In this document: positions 11,131 to 22,407 of the stretch, piece after piece | Layout of the letters: every line of letters starts with the position of its first letter | Position numbering within the stretch: the first letter of the stretch is position 1 | Position numbers and translations under genes: made by a program | NCBI RefSeq assembly: GCF_954871325.1 | Contig: NC_088776.1 | Location: forward strand, 57,081,301-57,145,300 | Direction of reading: 5' to 3' | Length of the DNA: 64,000 bases | Origin: Gordionus sp. m RMFG-2023 | Taxonomy: Eukaryota; Nematomorpha; Gordioida; Chordodea; Parachordodidae | Notes under the pieces: generated by a model | Seen by the model: only the letters and a program-made list of their open reading frames with translations | What the model was told of the DNA's origin: nothing | Database searches by the model: none

Positions 11131-11525
11131 AAATTTTACAAACCTTTAAAAAATAAATAGATTATAAAAGCTGTCCTAATATTTTGAAAAAAATTTTCAA
11201 AAATAAATGGCAGATAATATTTAGGAATTTTACATATAGGAAATCTACTATATGTTGTTAATATGCAATTGCAATCAGAAGAATATAATTTAATAAAGGT
11301 TCACTAAATTATGCTGCAGAAACACCAAAGTAAGAATATTATTACTATTATCGGATAATTATTAATAAGATTTAATATGTTGTCATGTTTGAGGAGATTG
11401 TAATGCTTCTTTATTTTTATGATTTGCCAAAATATTCAAAATATTAATTTTTGTAAAAAAAATTTATTTGATTTTATGCAAATGTATAAATAAGATTTTA
11501 TAAAATATAGAAAGTCAAATAGTTA

Positions 11526-11860
11526 TAGTTAATTATATTTTATTTGAGATTTAAATAATGGAACTAAACGTTTACCGTCGTTAAGATATTTATAAAATTC
11601 CTGGCATGACATTTTATAATTTTGTTTAACCATTAACTCGGCCTCTAATGTTGTTAAAGCAATTCGATTTCTCTCCTTTCTCCAGGCAGTCATCATCAGG
11701 CTAAAAATGCGCTTCGATGAGGCATTAGAATGAGGTAAGGAGAAAACATACTCGCAAATTTTTTCAAAGCATGGGGATTTATCGTTAATACGAAAAAATC
11801 CACCCATTTCTCCTTTGCTTTTAGACCATCTAACTTTAAGTACTGGGAATATATTCTTGC
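11526..11860 (-). pseudogene. hAT transposase C-terminal dimerisation domain, inverted
   Basis: Minus strand, with FEKICEYVFSLPHSNASSKR, then IFSLMMTAWRKERNR and a SCQEFYKYL tail. This is the classic hAT dimerisation domain (PhSNAxxERxFS...RNRL). It is open for over 90 codons to its stop at about 11529. It faces the plus-strand N-terminal half tail to tail, so the two halves cannot be one transcript as they lie. Confidence 0.9.
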
Positions 11861-12037
11861 AAAGTTATATTAAATATCTATTAATTTGGCCAGAACAGCC
11901 ATTTGAAATCATTTATTCTGAAAATTTTATCAATGTTTAGTGCATATATTATTTTAATTTTACAGTAAGATAAAATTATTAGCAAAATAGAACATTTTAT
12001 TACTTAAATCTGTTTGGTATATGGGATATAATATCCA

Positions 12038-12214
12038 CTTCTAAGTTCTATTCTTCTAACACAAAAATTTTGAAAATGTCGAGTGGAGCACTGCAATTCT
12101 AGATAACGATATAAAATATATTAAGTAATTTAAAATATATTTATAATAATTATACATACTGTTCTAACTTCTATTCTTTCTAACACAAAAATTTTGAAAA
12201 TGTCGAGTGGAGAA
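12038..12214. repeat. 54-bp direct repeat
   Basis: TTCTAACACAAAAATTTTGA with GAAAATGTCGAGTGGAG occurs at about 12038-12090 and again at 12162-12214, a spacing near 125 bp, inside the hAT element. Confidence 0.75.
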
Positions 12215-12531
12215 TTGGAGAATTTTATAAAAAATATATTTTAGCTCGGAAAAATAAAATAAAAGAACTAGACATATATTTCGAATAAATATTTAAAATT
12301 TATTTTAAAAATAAAAACATAATCAAATACTGTCTCTCAAAATTATTATTTATATATTAAAAACATTAAAATGCTAAAAAAAATTGTGGGAGAAATTAAA
12401 AAATTGTGGGAGCTTTTTGTGAGAGATTTCTAATTGTGGGAGTTTTGTGGGAGTGAGATGTATGTGGGTAAACTAAAAAATTGTGGGAGACTCCCACTGA
12501 TGGAGGGAGACATGGCAACCCTGTTTATTAT

Positions 12532-13130
12532 ATATATATTTTTATTTATTGTGCCTTTTATTTTCTCCTATTAAAGGGACAAATTTTAAGTTTATCTACA
12601 CTCTTGATTTTTGTATAATTATTGTAATAATATACTTAATAAAAGTTGTGATTTGATAATTTGATAATATGAATATAGCTTATAATCATATAATTATTTT
12701 TTGTAATTATATATAGGTATAATAAAAGATTTAGCTCAAGTAAAGTATTAGCTTTTATAAATAAATAAATTTTCTTCTTATTATGCTGTTCTCTTTCATC
12801 CAAGGTAACTTAAGAAATATTTTTATAAAGATGATTAAATAAAATTTTAATAAAGCATTGATTTTTATAACCATATAAATATTTTTTATATAAACCAAGA
12901 TGTGTATGAATATAATATAAATCTTATATTATTGAAATTTTTCTACCTCTTCATTTTTTGTAAAACTATAAATACGATTAATTTTTTAAAAATTTAATTT
13001 TTAAATGTATATATAATGGTTCGAATAATTGATCATTTGCAAAAGTTGCTCTACTCTTTAAAAGGATTTTTTTTTATAAAAACTAGTTTCCTGGTACTAG
13101 CAATATTTTATTCTATTTTGAGATTTTTAG
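12532..13130. other. intergenic, nothing recognised
   Basis: A+T-rich, no gene or element end recognised. Confidence 0.4.
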
Positions 13131-13718
13131 TTATCAGTAAAAATATAAAATATTGCCATTCCTGGAATATTTCTTTTATTTTAACAGTCTATTAATCATT
13201 AACACTATACCTGCTCAGCGAGTTGGATAGACAACTTTAGGGGAGCTCTATTTTTATCTCAGTTGTATTTCCTTAATTGTTGATAACAATGGTTTGGAGA
13301 TTCCACTTTATCAATCAGTCATATGATAATGCGATACTTTATCATGCAACACTTGTACACCAACATATTATTATGATATTCTGATTACTTATTTTAAAAG
13401 CTAAATTTTAATAATATCTGATTTTTTGATATTCGTTTATATTTCGATATTTAAAAAATTGAAATTTTTTTTTTAATAAATCATTTTATCTAGGAAACAG
13501 AAAACACAAGCAACAATAATGATTTTAATTTATAATTTATATTAATAAGTAATTATAATTCAATATATCACAAGTAAAAAAATACAAAATATATATAAAA
13601 TATTAATTGAATAAAATTTGAGTAATAGCTATTTAAAATGTTAAAAAAATTCGGTAGCCCTTATTCGAAACACATATAAAATCCTTTTTTATATATTCAT
13701 ATATATTTCTTTGAGAGG
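13131..13718. repeat. 3' flank of the gene-family block
   Basis: Matches 41000-41540 (CTGCTCAGCGAGTTGG, TTGATAACAATGG, GGAAACAGAAAA, TTCGAAACACATAT, TTTGAGAGGT) and, in its first part, 62280-62400 (TATCAGTAAAAATAT, ATTGCCATT). It lies just downstream of the last exon of unit A, as at unit D. Confidence 0.7.
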
Positions 13719-13951
13719 TTAGATGACTGCCCGATCATAACTTGAAGATATTAGATCTATTGTTATCAATATCTTTTTGAATCTCCTCTTAAAATTTTCT
13801 AAGTGTTGGATTTTAATATTGACATAGGTATTGAATACCATAATGCCACCCTTCAACACAATATGTTGTTCAGGTGACACCATATAACGTGGAAATGTTT
13901 TTGTTCCATATTCATACATTATAGAGAGGATAAGCGAAATTATTTCGTTAC

Positions 13952-14113
13952 ACTATAAATACATAAATTTCCAACAATATTTTTTCTGAAATTTCTGCGA
14001 ACTCGGACATAGATTTTCTCAAAGTAGGAAATAAGCTCAGATAAGGCATTTAATTCTGCCAAGGTATTAAATGTATTTTCAACGCTGTGACATATGCATG
14101 GACCTATTAACAC
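13952..14113 (-). CDS. exon g of unit A, open
   Basis: Acceptor TTGTATAACAG|GTGTTAAT and donor TATAGT|GTAACG bound 162 bases with no stop in phase 0. It reads VLIGPCICHSVENTFNTLAE and ends FRKNIVGNLCIYS, a mixed hydrophobic/basic composition unlike chance reading of A+T-rich DNA. Related but decayed versions of the same exon are at 18255-18440, 42350-42510, 54610-54790 and 62530-62690. Confidence 0.5.
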
Positions 14114-14452
14114 CTGTTATACAAACAAAAGTAGTCTTTAAACTCATACTCTTATAATCCCAAATCAATTATTTTATTAACATTCTGTTTAGATTAAAAT
14201 AAAATCCAAGGATATCTACGATTATTCCTCCCAAAAACTCATTTATATGTCTGTTCAAAATACGCTAATATTATAAACAGATGTGCCCCTGGTAATAATT
14301 ACTTTAGTTCCTATAATAAAATTTGATATATATCTCTTAAAATATATAATATGATAACTTTTATCATACTTGCTTATGCATGCCCCGTTAAATTTCGTAA
14401 TATGTAATATATACCCACAGGATTTGTGCTCGGCGCAAGTGGATGTTATAAA

Positions 14453-16201
14453 GTTGAAGGCAGGGGCGTCGCTAGCCTTCACAATCTCAGGGGGCTCAAC
14501 TAAAAGCCCCCATACCTCCGAATTCGCGGGCCTTCAACCCTGCCCGGCCTTCGGCCGGTTAATATATACTTAAAATTTGTCAACTCTGAACAATCATTCA
14601 GCTTTTCATATTTTGTCATTTATTATAATATGCATACAAAATAAACAGGCATATAAAAATAGCAACTTACATTGCCAAAAGGTTATCAAACTAGTATAAT
14701 TCTCTGTAACCATTTTAGACAATGTTTTATACAATAGATTAATAAGGAAAAATCTATAGGCCTAAACCAAATCAACAATTTTTGAAGGAGAGAGTATAAA
14801 CGACCAATCCAAAACATAAAACTAAATGGTGGTTAGAGCTTCCTCTTAGATGACATGATGGAGCTAGATGAGTAATCGAGAAAATTATTGTGGATATTAA
14901 ATTTCTAAAAGATTATCTTCCATTTTAAATGGTATATAAACGACTATACAGTTGACCATTATTGTTATTTTAAAATATGCAATTATATGCTCTTAGCCGT
15001 TATAGTAATAATCTTAAATTATATAGCAACACAAATAATAGATGCTGGTTAATTTGCAGTAATAGCCAGACACTCACGATGTAAACTAATATCAGAATTT
15101 ATTATTTTGAATAAATTTATAAAATAAAAACACTAAAAATTTTTGGAAAAAATAATTATGCAAATATATTGAAATCTAGAGTTATTTACACGGCAATGCC
15201 ATATTAGAAATGAAACATTTTCTAACTATAAAATAAGGATTAGAATTATATGATGAAATAATTAAGATTTTATATATTGTCGCACCACCTTGGTATATTA
15301 TTTTTTAAAATAATAGTAGTTTTACTTGTATTAAGAATTTAACCCAAGACTGTTTTTCGAAAAAGAAAAATATAGCTTTTAAAAACACGTAAAAAAAGAG
15401 AAGAAAAGATATCAAATTTATTACATCTATTGCAAGATAAATAATATTTAATTTTTAAAAATATTTATAACTAAATAGATGGCGTTAAATACTTGAATGC
15501 AATTTGTTATTATATTTATTATCAAAACCTTATTAGTAAAATATATTATAATATTGACTGTAATATATTATATAACTGTCAAATATGTCTATAAAAGTGG
15601 CATTATTAATATTTTATAAGCAACTATATATAGTTGAGGATTATAAACTATATATCTACTTACTTTTTATAAAGAAATATCTTATACTTATTTGGACCTT
15701 GAAAATATATTTTCAAAATAAACGCTTAATTAGTCATTTTGAACTCGGCTAATTACAATATTAAATTTGTTAATTTTCAAATAATATATGATTATTATTT
15801 AATTAGAGTTAAATAATAAATTAATAAAAATCAATTAAACTTCAACTGTTAAAGCTAAATTAATATTTAGTGAGTTATTGATATTATATTTTTAATACAG
15901 AATTTGATTGCAAGCTGACATAGGGAAAATATAATTTATATGTATTAATCTAATCTAATAATTAAAATAATATTCATTTAATAAAAATTTAAATAGTCTT
16001 ATTAATTTCTAACTAATAAAATTATATCTATATGGAATTATAAAATAAATCATTCAGTGGGCAATCAAAAATTTTATTTTTAGTTCAAAGGGATATTAAG
16101 GAGCCATTAAAAAAAAAATTTCCTACAGGGGACTATTCAAATTTTTTAGGGGGAACGAGCCCCTGGGCCTCCCCCCCCCCTAGCGACGCCACTGTTGAAG
16201 G
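14453..16201. mobile_element. non-autonomous hAT element, copy 1 (inserted in exon f)
   Basis: Element 14461-16193 (or 16194) has ends CAGGGGCGTCGCTAG and CTAGCGACGCCACTG, imperfect inverted repeats of the hAT CAG...CTG type. GTTGAAGG flanks both sides (14453-14460, 16194-16201); depending on where the last G is counted the duplication is 7 or 8 bp. No transposase was recognised. A second, shorter copy in opposite orientation is at 39372-40564 and shares the outer several hundred bases. Confidence 0.88.
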
Positions 16202-17097
16202 AGTACTGCAGGACTAAAATATTCTTTAGTATTAATTATAAATATTATTTCTAGATAAAATCAATTCTAAAAGAATATTTTGCATAATTTTGATATCAAA
16301 ATTGCAAATTAGATAGATTCATAATAAATTTAGACGAGTATTGTAAATTTTAATGATAAATAAGAAATTTAGGTTGAACTCAAGTAAATTGCTATTATCA
16401 CCTTAAAAGATCTGCTAGTGTCCATGATCACTTGATCTGTTAATGTTACCAAGAAATATTTAATCCCTATCTCTCAACTTTTAATTTATCACTAACCCTA
16501 TCTTATCACATATGTCTCTAACATAATCCTACACCTTATCTTTACCTTAGTTATTACAAAATATTTTAACAAAATATATTTCTGCTAAAAATATTTAGAT
16601 CATATTTACTTATTAAGTTGACTCTTATTCTATTATCGAAAATGATTGAGAATTAACATATATATATATACAAAAACAAAACACATATGCAATTACCAAG
16701 TAGATAAATTTTGTTAGTAAAATATATAAAAAATCATATTATTTAATCAAATAGCACATTAAATTGGGTAAAATTATAGTAAATTTAACATGTGTAATAT
16801 CCTTAATCTAAAATACAATTAATCTCTATTAAAATATTAACTAATAAATCGGTTTCAGAAAATTATTTAATTGTGAGACATAATATTTATTTCAATGCGA
16901 TATTAACAATATTATCTACGAATGTATTAATATATTTGTTTTATTATATATAATATAAATGATCATAAGTTTTAATTGCAAATTATAAGAATGCAAGATA
17001 AATTTATACTTCCACCTACAAAAATGTATTGATAAAAATTATTTTAAAAAAAACTCTAAATATAACATTATTTATGAGAAGTTGAAATTTTTTAATA

Positions 17098-17300
17098 CAT
17101 TAGAATGGGGAAGAGGCTAAATATATTGAGGAAGGGAGCAAATGTATTATTATAATATTGTTGTTTCTTTATTGTAGAATAAATACATTATAATGGGGAA
17201 AGTGCTATATGTATTGGGGAAGGGAAAAGATGAATTATTGTAATATTGTTGTTTCCTTATTGAGGAATATAATCAATAAATTAATTATAATGGCGAAGGG
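17098..17300. repeat. tandem repeat of about 90 bp, two copies plus a partial
   Basis: ACATTAGAATGGGGAAG at 17098 recurs as ACATTATAATGGGGAAAG at 17185 and as TTATAATGGCGAAGGG near 17284; each is followed by AATATTGTTGTTTC. It replaces the 5' part of gene unit A. Confidence 0.7.
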
Positions 17301-17439
17301 ACTAAATGATTTACAATAGTAAAAATAAAAGGTAAGCATATATTATAAAATCTTGTTTAATACTTAAATTAACAAATATAAATTGATAAACGACAATTCA
17401 GTTAGTAATTGTAGTAAAAAACTAAAATAAATTATTTTT

Positions 17440-17600
17440 ATCGGGTAGACAAATAATTTTTATTTTGGGACATTTAAAAAAAGAATTCGAGTTCAGGCTG
17501 GACCGGCAAATTTTTTTTGGTTTAAATCGGGTTCGGACCTGACCGGAAAACTTTTTAAATATATTTCTGGCTGCATTGAAAAATTAGGCCTGATTTTGAT
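17440..17600. repeat. GC-rich foldback fragment (GGACCGG type)
   Basis: GGCTGGACCGG, CGGACCTGACCGG and AGGCCTGATTT within A+T-rich surroundings recall the ends of the hAT-like element at 56262 and the fragment at 62120-62260. Probably a remnant of related subterminal sequence; no complete ends seen. Confidence 0.35.
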
Positions 17601-18250
17601 TTTAAATTAAGCAAATTAAGATTGAGTATAAAGTCCGTTAACTATTCACATTATAGGATATTTCATATGATATTAGAACTTTTTATATTATGAATTAAAT
17701 TTTAATAGAATTATTAATTTTTTTTTATAAATGTTTTATTGGAATATTAAATACATGGGTCAGAATCTCTTACCTTTCATTATTTTTATATTTAAAGAAT
17801 TTGATTTAACCCTAAATGCATTTTTAGATACATCTGAGGCAATTTTCGCCAACTTTAGTTTACTTTTTAATTTGTACAGAGTATTGAGAAAATTGTCGTA
17901 ATATAATAATGTGCGTATACTTATAGTGATGTATATTTCCCTGGAAACTAAAATTAGTTAAAATTTCCAGTGAAATCTATGTAATAAATAGGAAATAACG
18001 AAAAAATATCGAAACTAGAAAAAATATTTGTTTAAAAATATTTTACAATATTTATTTTATAAATTGTTTTATTGAAAATATATAAACTATTATCATATTA
18101 TTATAAAAGGTATGATATAATTATTATTATTTTATTAATCATCTTCGTTTGAAAATGAGAACAATTTCAGATCGAACATGTTGAATTATTTTATAATGTT
18201 TATTTTATCTGCTATATCTTTTAAATGCAGTTTAAAACGACTTTCTTCAT
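17600..18250. repeat. flank block shared with 52560-52920
   Basis: TTAAGCAAATTAAGATTGA, TTTTATTGGAATATTAA, TTTAAAGAATTTGATTTAACCC and CAATTTTCGCCAA all recur in the same order at 52590-52900. It lies downstream of unit B on the minus strand. Confidence 0.65.
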
Positions 18251-18254
18251 TTTA

Positions 18255-19864
18255 CTAATACGTTATTATGGGATTAAATTTTGTGTTTATATCTTCAATT
18301 ATTTTAATAAAATTATTTGATATATATTCCTCCTTAATTGGTGCCTGTTTCAATTCATTTAAAATATATGTGGCTTGAATTTGCCTTGAATGAGTAATGT
18401 ATTCCCCTCATAATATTTTCTACCCATATCTATTAGGCTAATCTTTCAATTATTATAATTTTAATCTTTTTTATACCCAATGTTTGACAAATTTTTATTG
18501 AATTATATTTTAAATGCGGGTTTACTTGATTGAATTAATTACTTCCAGTATGCATACTGAGTCTTGTTGTTACTTTACACTAAAACTGTTATTGCGAAAT
18601 TAATATCTAGTTTACTTTGCTATTCAGATAATAAACTATCAATGCATTTCATTATACAACAATTAAAAACTTCTCATATTATAAATACATCTGTATTAAT
18701 TATAAATAATTCTAGACTAGATATAAATTATATAATTCTAGACTAGATATAAATTATATAATTTAGACGAGTATTTAGTAAAATTTTAATATCAAATTGG
18801 AGATATAATAATTAATTTAGACGAGTATCATGCGTTAAAATTTTATAACAAAAATTAAGAAATGTAGGTTTAACTCAAGAATTGGCGTTATATCATTAAA
18901 ATTTATATTAGTTTAATTAAAACATATGAACTAGATCTATCACCAAAAATAAATAAATTAACTCTACCTAATCAGTATCTCTCAAACTTAATAATTATAA
19001 CCTTAACTTAACCCATATGTCTATATTTTAATTCTACTCCCTATCTTTAGGTAGTTGAATTTAAGTTAATTAAAAAATTTTCTTCAGATCGGCATTACTT
19101 GAGTTGAGTATTATTGTTGTCAAGAATGATTGAGAATTAATTTATATGTAAAAACAAAGCAAATTTATAATTTATCAATCAAGTAGTAATATTTTAAAAA
19201 ATATAATAAAATCACGATAATTTGATCATATAGCACATTATAAAAATTGGGAAAATTACAGGCCCCCTGTGTTAACTCTGAAATACTTACGGACAAATAA
19301 AATATTTCAAATTAAAATGTTTATAGAAAATAATTTAATTGTGAGAGAATTCATATCTCACTGCAAAACAATAATATGATTTTATCTAATGTACAATTAT
19401 ATTTGTTTTATTATATATAAAAATCATCATATGCAGATATTTTTAATTGCAAACTGTAAGAATGAGGGATATATTTATATTTCTACCTACAAAATTGTAT
19501 TGACAAAAATTATTTTTAGGTAAGCTCCAAGATAATTTATATACGATATAATTTAAATATGTGCCTACACTTATGTTGTTTAATTGCTTTAATAGTACCG
19601 ATACCAAGTTATTGCTAACATTAATTGTAATCTATGAATGATATTTAAAATACATAATATTTTTAAACAAATATTCATTCAATTTTTGCTTATCTTATTC
19701 CTTTTCTTTTTTTCCTTCCCTTCCCTACCTTCCAAATCTTTTTGCCAAAAAAATATTTGACTAACATTTGCGTTCGTAAATTCGAAACAATGATAATGCC
19801 CATTTTTTAATGGCATCAAACATAGTTCAATCCTTGAACCATTACCATTCAATTGGAACTTGGC
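18255..19864 (-). pseudogene. unit B of the secreted gene family (exons d, e, f-like, g)
   Basis: Minus strand. Exon d is 19864-19766 (33 codons; FQLNGNGSRIELCLMPLKNG, donor AAAT|GTTAGT). Exon e is 19631-19487 (145 bases; NNLVSVLLKQLNN and YKLSWSLPKNNFCQYNFV, donor GTAG|GTAGAA). Both are fully open and join in phase 0, as in unit D. An exon-f-like stretch is at about 18550-18690 and an exon g relative at 18255-18440 (LKQAPIKEEYISNNFIKIIE); these two are decayed. The exon c side is cut by LTR-element debris near 19980. Unit B groups with unit F by sequence (NNFCQYNFV/NNFHQYNFV against YQYTFIGG in C-E). Confidence 0.6.
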
Positions 19865-19980
19865 CTTAAATAAAGTTAGAAATTTTAAAATTAAAATTTT
19901 AATAAATTTTTTTCAAATTAACTATTTCTTACATGTTTTTTTTAGAATGAAATCAGAACTTTTTCATCAATATGATTATG

Positions 19981-21966
19981 TACCACGAAGAGAATCATGA
20001 TAAACGTGCAAGTAAGTAAAAATATATTTAATTATTAGTAACTTTTTTATATCTATCTTTTTCTTTTCTTAAGGTATATATATTAAATATAATGAATGTA
20101 CGTTATATAAATTAAAACATATTACTATACAATAACCAATATTTTAATTTATTAATTCCTATAATGTAACATTCTCCCTCTTCTACAAGCCTTCCCATAA
20201 TTTCATCTAAGAAGTCATAGAGAGTTTGTTGTTCAAGTGGTTTATCGTTTTGGTTGTCAATGTTGCATACTCTTTGTCTGTCCAAATCGTTGGTTTGTTT
20301 AAATCGTTTTTGCACGTTTTTGTTTAAATCGTGAGCTTGATATCTGACTTCATATAGCTTGCTTGTAATGCTCAGTTGTTATTATTATCATTTTTAAAAT
20401 TGTTATTATCATCAGTGAGTTGTGATTAATGAGAAATAATAGTTCATCAAATTGGATATAAAAATAAGTGAAGAATGATAAATCAATAAAATTGTTATAT
20501 AAAATTTTCAGCGTTAAGTTTTCGCGTTTTAGTGTTCAATTAATTTTTTGCGTTTTAGTCTCAATTTATTTTTTCGCGTTTTAGTTTTAAATTTATTTAT
20601 ATTTATAAATTAATATTTTCAATCCTGAGGTTAAGATATGCTAATAAAATATTATTCACATTTCCCCCTCTTTTAAAAAAAAATTTAAATTTCACACCCT
20701 ATTTTTAATTCAATAAGTGTTTTTTTTAAATAATACTTCATAAGATAATTTTTAGAAAATCTTTAAATATATTTTTCTAAAATGAATATGTTTAGTTTTT
20801 ACATAACCTTTTGTCTTCAAAGCTTTAAATTTCAAAAACTTTTTATCATATTAAGTATTACTTATAAGGGTTATATAAATCAATCATGTTATTTAAACCT
20901 TTTAATTCATATGTTTTGATTACATTTTAATATATTTAAAATTAAAGTTTTATCTTCTTTGAGGATTTTTAATGGTTTATTTTTAATTATATCTTAGAAT
21001 TCATCTTTAGGTTTAGTTAATTTACAACAATTGGTCATCATTCAAGAAATCAAAAAATAATATTTCACTAAGAAATTAAGTAAGTAACTTTTTTAAGGCT
21101 TTTTATGTGTTCAAATATATCCATTATGATTTTACATAAAATCTTAATTTATAATAACTTTTCTTCTTACGTGGATTAGAATAATAAATAATCATCATTG
21201 GTCTCACAATATAGAATTCATTACCTAACGTCCAATTTCCATATTGGTTCTTTCTAGGTTGTCACATTAGGTTAGGTGCTGGTTATCATATTCCAATCCA
21301 ACATCCAGAGCCAGGACACCATGAAGAAAGAAGCTTTTTGCATGAAAGAACGTGGTATGATTCTTAGTCATCTCAATAGATTAGGCATTGGTCATGTCAA
21401 AAGATTAGGTAGTCATCTCAATAGATTAGGCAGTCATATCAATAGATTAGGTAGTCATCTCAATAGGTTAAGCAGTCATATCTATAGATTAGGTAGTCAT
21501 CTCAATAGATTAGGTAGTCATCTCAATAGATTAAGCATTGATCGTGTCAATAGATTAGGTGGTTATCTCAATAGATTAGGCAGTCATATCAATAGGTTAA
21601 GCAGTCATCTCGATAGGTTAGGTAATCATCTCATTATAGTCCACCACCCAGAGCCAGGGCACCATGAAGAGAATCATGATAAACGTGCAAGTAAGTAAAA
21701 ATATATTTTATTATTATTAACTTTATTATATCTATCTTTTTCTTTTCTTAAGGTATATATATATATATTTTAAAAAATACAAATTTAGAATATACAAAAA
21801 GTAAGATTACAAAAAATAAAAAGTAATATAAGTTAAATTTGAATTCATAACAAAAATAAAAATATTATTTGAATAAATATAATGAATGTACGTTATATAA
21901 ATTAAAACATATTACTATTCAATAACCAATATTTTAATTTATTAATTCCTATAATGTAACATACCA
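19981..21966 (-). mobile_element. short LTR retrotransposon with complete ends (fossil)
   Basis: LTR-like direct repeats are at 19986-20171 and 21665-21961. They run TG...CA on the plus strand and are flanked by TACCA at 19981-19985 and 21962-21966. On the minus strand the left repeat is preceded by a polypurine tract (AGAAGAGGGAGAA, about 20172-20184). The right repeat is followed by TGGTGCCCTGGCTCTGGG, a primer-binding site in the expected place. The right LTR carries about 100 extra bases near 21760-21870. The inside, under 1.5 kb, is far too short for gag and pol; only a short coding-like end (YDFLDEIMGRLVEEGE) remains. It is broken. Family not certain. Confidence 0.7.
21364..21640. repeat. 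21-bp minisatellite (GSHLNRL when translated)
   Basis: Thirteen or so units of GGTAGTCATCTCAATAGATTA with variants (ATATC, GGCAGT, AGCAGT) keep one plus-strand frame open through the array. They lie inside the LTR element, between two copies of CCAGAGCCAGG-CACCATGAAGA (about 21305 and 21650). The open frame follows from a 21-bp period without stops and starts at no ATG; I do not call it a gene. Confidence 0.85.
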
Positions 21967-22407
21967 TTATCTAAAATTACATTGTATATGGATTTAGAAT
22001 ATTTTGTAGTCATTATAGCCCAATTTTAATAAGTTCGTCTAGTTTGACATCTAGTTTGAGAATTGTCCTCGTTGTTGATTTATCCATTTGATCTAAATTC
22101 TATTTTATAAAATAAATAAATTTAAAAGATTTTAAAATTGTAAATTCCGCTGCCACCATGTTAGGGTTGGCAGGGAGTAAAGAAAGATGTTATAAAAATA
22201 TTTAAAACTTTTATTAAATAAATATATTTTAAAAATGTTTAACTACAATATGACTAAAAACTATAATAATTTTATCCTTTATATATATAAGTAAAACTAT
22301 TAAATAATTAAATGTAACTATTAAGTTAAGTTAAATGAAACTATCAAGTTAAGTTAAATGAAATTATTAAGTTAAGTTAATATAAATGGTGTTAAATGAT
22401 TGTAACA
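21967..22407 (-). mobile_element. LTR, primer-binding site and Gag start of a second LTR retrotransposon (fossil)
   Basis: The plus-strand stretch 22159-22407 runs TGTTAGGG...TGTAACA, a TG...CA LTR of about 249 bp. Next to it on the minus strand is TGGTGGCAGCGGAATT, a typical primer-binding site, then a coding-like stretch with DKSTTRTILKLDVKLDEL. The left side is cut by the LTR element at 19981-21966. Both LTRs begin TGTTACA on the minus strand, so the two may be related. Broken; only one end is present. Confidence 0.65.
22315..22385. repeat. 27-bp tandem repeat AAGTTAAGTTAAATGAAACTATT
   Basis: Three units with few differences, inside the LTR at 22159-22407. Confidence 0.75.

Larger units (their letters stand above)
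9801..12531. mobile_element. hAT transposon with perfect 8-bp target duplication
   Basis: Element 9809-12523 has 11-bp terminal inverted repeats (CAGGGTTGCCA ... TGGCAACCCTG) and is flanked by TTTATTAT at 9801-9808 and 12524-12531. TIR type, 8-bp duplication and two transposase pieces place it in hAT. The subterminal motif TTGTGGGAG occurs several times near each end, but in the same orientation at both ends, which is unusual because such sites normally face inward. A tandem array (about 10000-10210) and a direct repeat (12038-12214) lie inside. The transposase is broken. Confidence 0.93.
13719..17055 (-). pseudogene. unit A of the secreted gene family (exons e-h), split by a hAT insertion
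   Basis: Exons on the minus strand: partial e (17016 to about 17055, QYIFV then AG|GTGGAAGT), f (16213-16202 continuing at 14460-14264), g (14113-13952, 54 codons) and h (13850-13719, 44 codons with TAA). Exon f encodes FNFITSTCAEHKSCGYILHI and ends IIGTKVIITRGTS; g has GPCICHSVENTFNTLAEL; h has NIKIQHLENFKRRF. Phases fit throughout: e ends with one base, f starts with two, and f, g and h join in phase 0. Exons f, g and h are open if the 1.7 kb hAT and one target copy are discounted. The 5' exons are missing; a minisatellite lies where they would be. Function unknown; probably the C-terminal half of a secreted protein. Confidence 0.6.

Noticed and set aside
19946-20017. Apparent exon ending CGTGCAA|GTAAGT, repeated near 21691
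   Set aside because: Both copies lie at the edge of LTR-like direct repeats with primer site, polypurine tract and target duplication; the GTAAGT is part of the LTR, and the frames disagree between copies.
21276-21698. 140-codon protein made of GSHLNRL heptads
   Set aside because: It follows from a 21-bp tandem repeat without stops, begins at no ATG and lies inside an LTR fossil.
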